A stretch of DNA of 64,000 nt. It comes from Hahella sp. KA22. GTDB lineage: Bacteria; Pseudomonadota; Gammaproteobacteria; Pseudomonadales; Oleiphilaceae. The translations under genes and the position numbers were made by a program. Below the pieces are notes generated by a model. The model saw nothing but the letters and a program-made list of their open reading frames with translations. It ran no database searches and was not told the origin of the DNA. The stretch lies in the NCBI RefSeq assembly GCF_004135205.1, contig NZ_CP035490.1, positions 3,179,501 to 3,243,500 of the forward strand. The letters run 5' to 3'. The stretch's first letter is position 1; the number at the start of each line of letters is the position of its first letter. Shown here one piece after another: positions 60,789 to 64,000 of the stretch.

Positions 60789-61427
60789 TTAAGCCTTGCG
60801 ATTCACTAGCCATACCGCCGCTTCGACCCGGGAGCGCATGCCCATCTTTTTGAGAATGTGCTTCACGTGGACTTTCACGGTGCCGTCTGAGATGTTCAGA
60901 TCGCGGGCGATGACTTTGTTGCTGTGGCCCTGTGCGATGCGGGTGAGAATCTCATATTCACGGCTGGTCAGGGACGCGGAAGGATCGGCGGCTTCAACAG
61001 GTTTGCGCAGGGCGGAGGCGAGAATCTCCGTCAAGCGCTCGCTGATCGCCATTTTACCCAGCGTCACTTGTTTGATCTTTTCCAGAATATCTTCCGGCTC
61101 CATGTCCTTCAGCAGATAGCCGTCAGCGCCAGCGCGGAAACAGTTCACCACATCGGCTTCGTTATCGGACACCGTCAGCATGATGATGCGCGAGTCCACG
61201 CCGGCGGCGCGAATGGCGCGTAAGGTATCCAGGCCGTCCATGCCCTGCATGTTAAGGTCCAGCAGAATCAGATCCGGCTCCAGTTCTTTCGCCTTGGTCA
61301 GGCCTTCTTCGCCGTTTTTGGCTTCGGCGACGATATCCAGCTCATCCTCCAACTCAATCAACTGGCGGATGCCTTTGCGAAACAGGGGGTGGTCGTCCAC
61401 CATCATGATCGTTGCTTTTGCGCTCAT
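60789..61427 (-). CDS. narL: Nitrate/nitrite response regulator NarL
   Basis: 212 residues. Receiver (MMVDDHPLFRKGI, phospho-Asp in LILLDLNMQGMDG, YLLKDMEPEDI) and LuxR-type helix-turn-helix (LTSREYEILTRIAQGHSNKVIARDLNISDGTVKVHVKHIL with KMGMRSRVEAAVW), the typical NarL pattern. Divergent from narK across a region with an FNR/Anr-like box, which supports a nitrate-respiration role. The sensor NarX is not in the window. Confidence 0.88.
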   Translation of the reverse strand: MSAKATIMMVDDHPLFRKGIRQLIELEDELDIVAEAKNGEEGLTKAKELEPDLILLDLNMQGMDGLDTLRAIRAAGVDSRIIMLTVSDNEADVVNCFRAGADGYLLKDMEPEDILEKIKQVTLGKMAISERLTEILASALRKPVEAADPSASLTSREYEILTRIAQGHSNKVIARDLNISDGTVKVHVKHILKKMGMRSRVEAAVWLVNRKA

Positions 61428-61530
61428 CTCAGCTTCACCTTGTCATTCTTTTCATATACATCCAGCACAGCCTGGCGTTTTTCAGCATAACACGAACCCA
61501 GGGCAGCCCCTGCGATGGCGCGATAGGGAC

Positions 61531-61544
61531 TTGATCCATATCAG
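61531..61544. promoter_or_regulatory. FNR/Anr-like box between narL and narK
   Basis: TTGATCCATATCAG matches TTGAT-N4-ATCAA at nine of ten fixed positions. It is 104 bp upstream of narL and 288 bp upstream of narK, so either or both promoters may be oxygen-regulated. Confidence 0.7.
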
Positions 61545-61831
61545 GTTTGCCAACGATGACCCTGAGCTGCGCATACCGAATACGTACCGCTTTGGCGCCG
61601 GATTTGTCTACCTCATTGGGGGTAGCGGAAGTCTTTCACAGATTCTCGAATATCGCACTAACGCTATGAAAATACAGGAAATGGCGGCGTAATTTAAAGT
61701 CACTTATGTGCGGGAAGTTAACCCGGCCCCGACTTTGAGCGCTACCCCCTCCGGAGCATTGTCGCCCCATCCATTTATAAAGATAGTTGAGCCGAAGATT
61801 ATTATTCAGGCCCAACGCAGAGGTAAGGCAT

Positions 61832-63448
61832 ATGGCGGACATCACTGCTGGCTGGAATCCAGAGGACAGCGGGTTCTGGCAAAAAACAGGTAAGAAAGTA
61901 GCGAACCGGAATTTGTGGATCTCTATTCCGAGTTTGCTGTGCGGCTTCGCCGTGTGGTTGTACTGGGGCGTCATCACAGTACAGATGTTGAATCTGGGCT
62001 TTCCGTTTCAGGCGTCGGAATTGTTCACATTGATGGCGATTTCCGGTTTGACCGGCGCCACGCTGCGCATTCCCAGCAGCTTTTTTATCCGCCTGTGCGG
62101 CGGTCGTAACACGATCTTTTTTACGACGGCGCTGTTGATGATTCCAGCAGTTGGCGCAGGCATCGCCCTGCAAAGTAAAGACACGCCCCTGTGGGTGTTT
62201 CAGGTGCTGGCGTTACTGTCCGGTCTGGGCGGAGGCAACTTCGCTTCTTCGATGTCCAACATCAGCTTTTTCTTTCCCAAGAAACAGCAAGGGCTGGCGC
62301 TGGGCCTGAACGCAGGACTGGGTAACTTCGGCGTCACCACCATGCAGATACTGGTGCCGCTGTTCATGACGTTCGGCGCTTTCGGCGCGGCGGGCGGCGA
62401 CCCAATGACTTTGGTCAATCCCTCCGGCACGCTGATCGGCAAGATTCCTGCCGGGTCTGAAACCTGGATTCAAAACGCAGGCTTTGTGTGGCTGCTGTTC
62501 CTGGTTCCACTGGCGTTCGCCGGCTGGTTCGGCATGAACAATATTCGCACCGATGAAGTGTCGCCGGATATTGGCGGGCCTGTCGGCTCCTTCTCCAAGA
62601 TCACCTTCATGCTGCTGATCGGCTTCCTGACTTCCATCGCCGGACTTTGGCTGATGTTGCCCGAGTCCGCCAATGGCGCAGGGTGGGGCATCCCTAAAGA
62701 ACTGGTATTGGTGGCCGTCATCGCCGCTACGGTGTTCTTGCTCAAGTTATTGCCAGGGCAGATCCGCACAAGTCTGAATCGTCAGTATCGTATCTTCGGC
62801 AACCGTCACACCTGGGTGATGAGCGTTATCTACACGATGACCTTCGGCAGCTTCATTGGCTATGCGGCGGCGTTTCCGCTGGCGATCAAAGTGATCTTTG
62901 GTTACAGCCATGTGATGGTGGACGGGGTGATGACTCATAACACCGTTAATCCCAACGGTCCCAGCGCACTCATGTACGCCTGGATGGGCCCCTTCATCGG
63001 CGCGCTGATTCGTCCGGTAGGTGGTTGGATTTCCGATAAATTCGGCGGCGCGCTGGTTACTCAGATCTGCTCTCTGGTGATGGTGGTGTGCGCCCTGGCG
63101 GTCGCCTATTACATGAGCGCAGCCTATAACTCCGCAACCCCTGAAGAGTTCTTTGCGCCTTTCTTTATCCTGTTCCTGGCGCTGTTCGCGGCCTCTGGTA
63201 TCGGCAACGGCTCCACTTTCCGCACCATCGCCATGGTGTTCCCGAAAGAGCAGGCGGGCCCTGTACTGGGCTGGACATCTGCGGTGGCGGCCTACGGCGC
63301 TTTTTACATTCCCCAGGTGTTCGGCGAGCAGATCAAAGCCGCCACACCGGAATACGCGCTGATCGGTTTTGCGGTGTTCTACGCGGTATGCGTTCTGGTG
63401 AACTGGTTTTTCTATCTGCGGAAGGGGGCTGAGTTCTATAACCCTTGA
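61832..63448 (+). CDS. narK: NarK-type nitrate/nitrite MFS transporter
   Basis: 538 residues from ATG 61832. Twelve-segment MFS with the nitrate signatures: GLGGGNFASSMSNISFFFP and GLNAGLGNFGVTTMQ in the first half, GIGNGSTFRTIAMVFP and GWTSAVAAYGAFYIP in the second, and the substrate Arg residues in ATLRIPSSFFIR and FGSFIGYAAAFPLAI neighbourhoods. It takes up nitrate and/or exports nitrite. Next to narL and an FNR/Anr-like box. narGHJI would be expected elsewhere. Confidence 0.93.
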   Translation: MADITAGWNPEDSGFWQKTGKKVANRNLWISIPSLLCGFAVWLYWGVITVQMLNLGFPFQASELFTLMAISGLTGATLRIPSSFFIRLCGGRNTIFFTTALLMIPAVGAGIALQSKDTPLWVFQVLALLSGLGGGNFASSMSNISFFFPKKQQGLALGLNAGLGNFGVTTMQILVPLFMTFGAFGAAGGDPMTLVNPSGTLIGKIPAGSETWIQNAGFVWLLFLVPLAFAGWFGMNNIRTDEVSPDIGGPVGSFSKITFMLLIGFLTSIAGLWLMLPESANGAGWGIPKELVLVAVIAATVFLLKLLPGQIRTSLNRQYRIFGNRHTWVMSVIYTMTFGSFIGYAAAFPLAIKVIFGYSHVMVDGVMTHNTVNPNGPSALMYAWMGPFIGALIRPVGGWISDKFGGALVTQICSLVMVVCALAVAYYMSAAYNSATPEEFFAPFFILFLALFAASGIGNGSTFRTIAMVFPKEQAGPVLGWTSAVAAYGAFYIPQVFGEQIKAATPEYALIGFAVFYAVCVLVNWFFYLRKGAEFYNP

Positions 63449-63474
63449 TTCCCGAGTCACTCCTGCGGAGTGGA

Positions 63475-63509
63475 GTTCCGTCCCGTCGTTCACGCAGCTG
63501 GGACGGAAC
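63475..63509. repeat. 10-bp perfect inverted repeat
   Basis: GTTCCGTCCC and GGGACGGAAC with a 15-base spacer, immediately after narK. It probably forms part of the transcript end, together with the terminator just downstream. Confidence 0.65.
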
Positions 63510-63517
63510 TTGATCTT

Positions 63518-63543
63518 GGCGCGCCTTAGGGCGCGCTTTTTTA
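63518..63543. terminator. Rho-independent terminator
   Basis: GCGCGCC-TTAG-GGCGCGC followed by TTTTTT. It lies between the convergent narK and SCO1 genes. Confidence 0.88.
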
Positions 63544-63574
63544 TTGCGCTGAGGCAGGTTGCGGCAGATAAGCG

Positions 63575-64000
63575 TCAGCTTTTGAGCAGCTGGTTCAGAT
63601 CCTTGGCGATCATATCGGAGCTGAGATCATCCCTCAGCAACAGGCGGGCCTTGCCGTCCGCGTCGAACACGAATGCGGCGGAGCTGTGGGAGACCTCATA
63701 GGCGCCAGTCTCATCGGGCTTGCCATAACCGAACGCTACACGGTAACGCTTGGTGAGAGTCTGTAGCGCGTCCATATCGCCGGTAAGGCCGATAAACTCG
63801 GAGCCGAAGGCGTCGGTATAGGCCTTGAGCTGTTCCGGCGCGTCTCTTTTAGGATCGACGCTGACAAACAGGATATTGATGCGCTGCTGTTCGGCGGCGT
63901 CCAGTTTACTCAACGCGGATTTCAGTCTGGCGAGGGTGGTGGGGCAGATATCCGGACAGTAGGTGTAACCGAAAAACAGGATGTTGTACTTGCCTGAGAA
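63575..64000 (-). CDS. SCO1/SenC/PrrC-family copper chaperone, partial
   Basis: The last 141 residues; the frame runs off the right edge of the window. The copper-binding motif GYTYCPDICPTTLARL (CxxxC) is present. The later conserved His is in YEVSHSSAAFVFD, and FVSVDPKRDAPEQLKAY is a thioredoxin-fold family block. SCO proteins deliver copper to cytochrome oxidase CuA or act in thiol redox. The N-terminal anchor and neighbouring genes are beyond the window. Confidence 0.92.
   Translation of the reverse strand, partial: FSGKYNILFFGYTYCPDICPTTLARLKSALSKLDAAEQQRINILFVSVDPKRDAPEQLKAYTDAFGSEFIGLTGDMDALQTLTKRYRVAFGYGKPDETGAYEVSHSSAAFVFDADGKARLLLRDDLSSDMIAKDLNQLLKS

Overview
The window looks like chromosome of a marine, moderately GC-rich gammaproteobacterium of the Oceanospirillales type; Hahella or a close relative is my best guess from gene content (gacA-uvrC-pgsA, many orphan periplasmic solute-binding-like proteins, GacA-type and HDOD/HD-type signalling, narL/narK). 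This is a guess from protein style, not a database match.

Layout. 0-4.3 kb: end of a TonB-dependent receptor, then a leftward operon of a ThDP carboligase, two dissimilar small citrate-synthase-like proteins and an SDR. 4.7-5.1 kb: tRNA-Gly, tRNA-Cys and tRNA-Leu. 5.2-9.3 kb: an AT-richer accessory segment directly behind tRNA-Leu. It has a wrecked tyrosine integrase, then five small gene cassettes and one cassette remnant bounded by six attC-like sites with no integron integrase nearby (a CALIN), then a decayed IS3-family element. Several cassette products look like immunity proteins. 9.7-17.1 kb: a lipoprotein, orphan periplasmic binding-fold proteins, an HD hydrolase and a BPL_N-type protein. 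17.1-21.1 kb: small orphan ORFs and the C-terminal part of a polymorphic toxin with a probable immunity gene, enclosed by a 40-bp direct repeat copied from the 3' end of a solute-binding gene. 21-33 kb: stress and regulatory genes: FtrA-type regulator plus rhodanese, a frameshifted TfoX-C gene, a near-consensus LexA box in front of a zinc-ribbon gene and a macrodomain gene, a candidate CNF/BLF1-fold deamidase, Hsp20 under an FNR/Anr-like box, an FtsH-like protease and an L,D-transpeptidase. 33-41 kb: pgsA, uvrC, gacA, a GNAT-nitrilase fusion and a DUF1704 protein. 41-50 kb: a PAS-GGDEF-EAL protein, a DUF2914 protein and an RND efflux pair. 50.3-58.3 kb: a seven-gene signalling cluster (zinc protein, REC-PAS, HDOD, two histidine kinases, REC-HD, REC). 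58.5-64 kb: CDF transporter, beta-propeller lipoprotein, narL, narK and a partial SCO1/SenC gene.

The most noteworthy systems are the immunity-rich attC array at tRNA-Leu, the carboligase/twin citrate-synthase-like operon with substituted catalytic residues, the SOS-controlled zinc-ribbon/macrodomain pair and the toxin module with its flanking direct repeat. All motif calls were made by eye; no similarity search was run.
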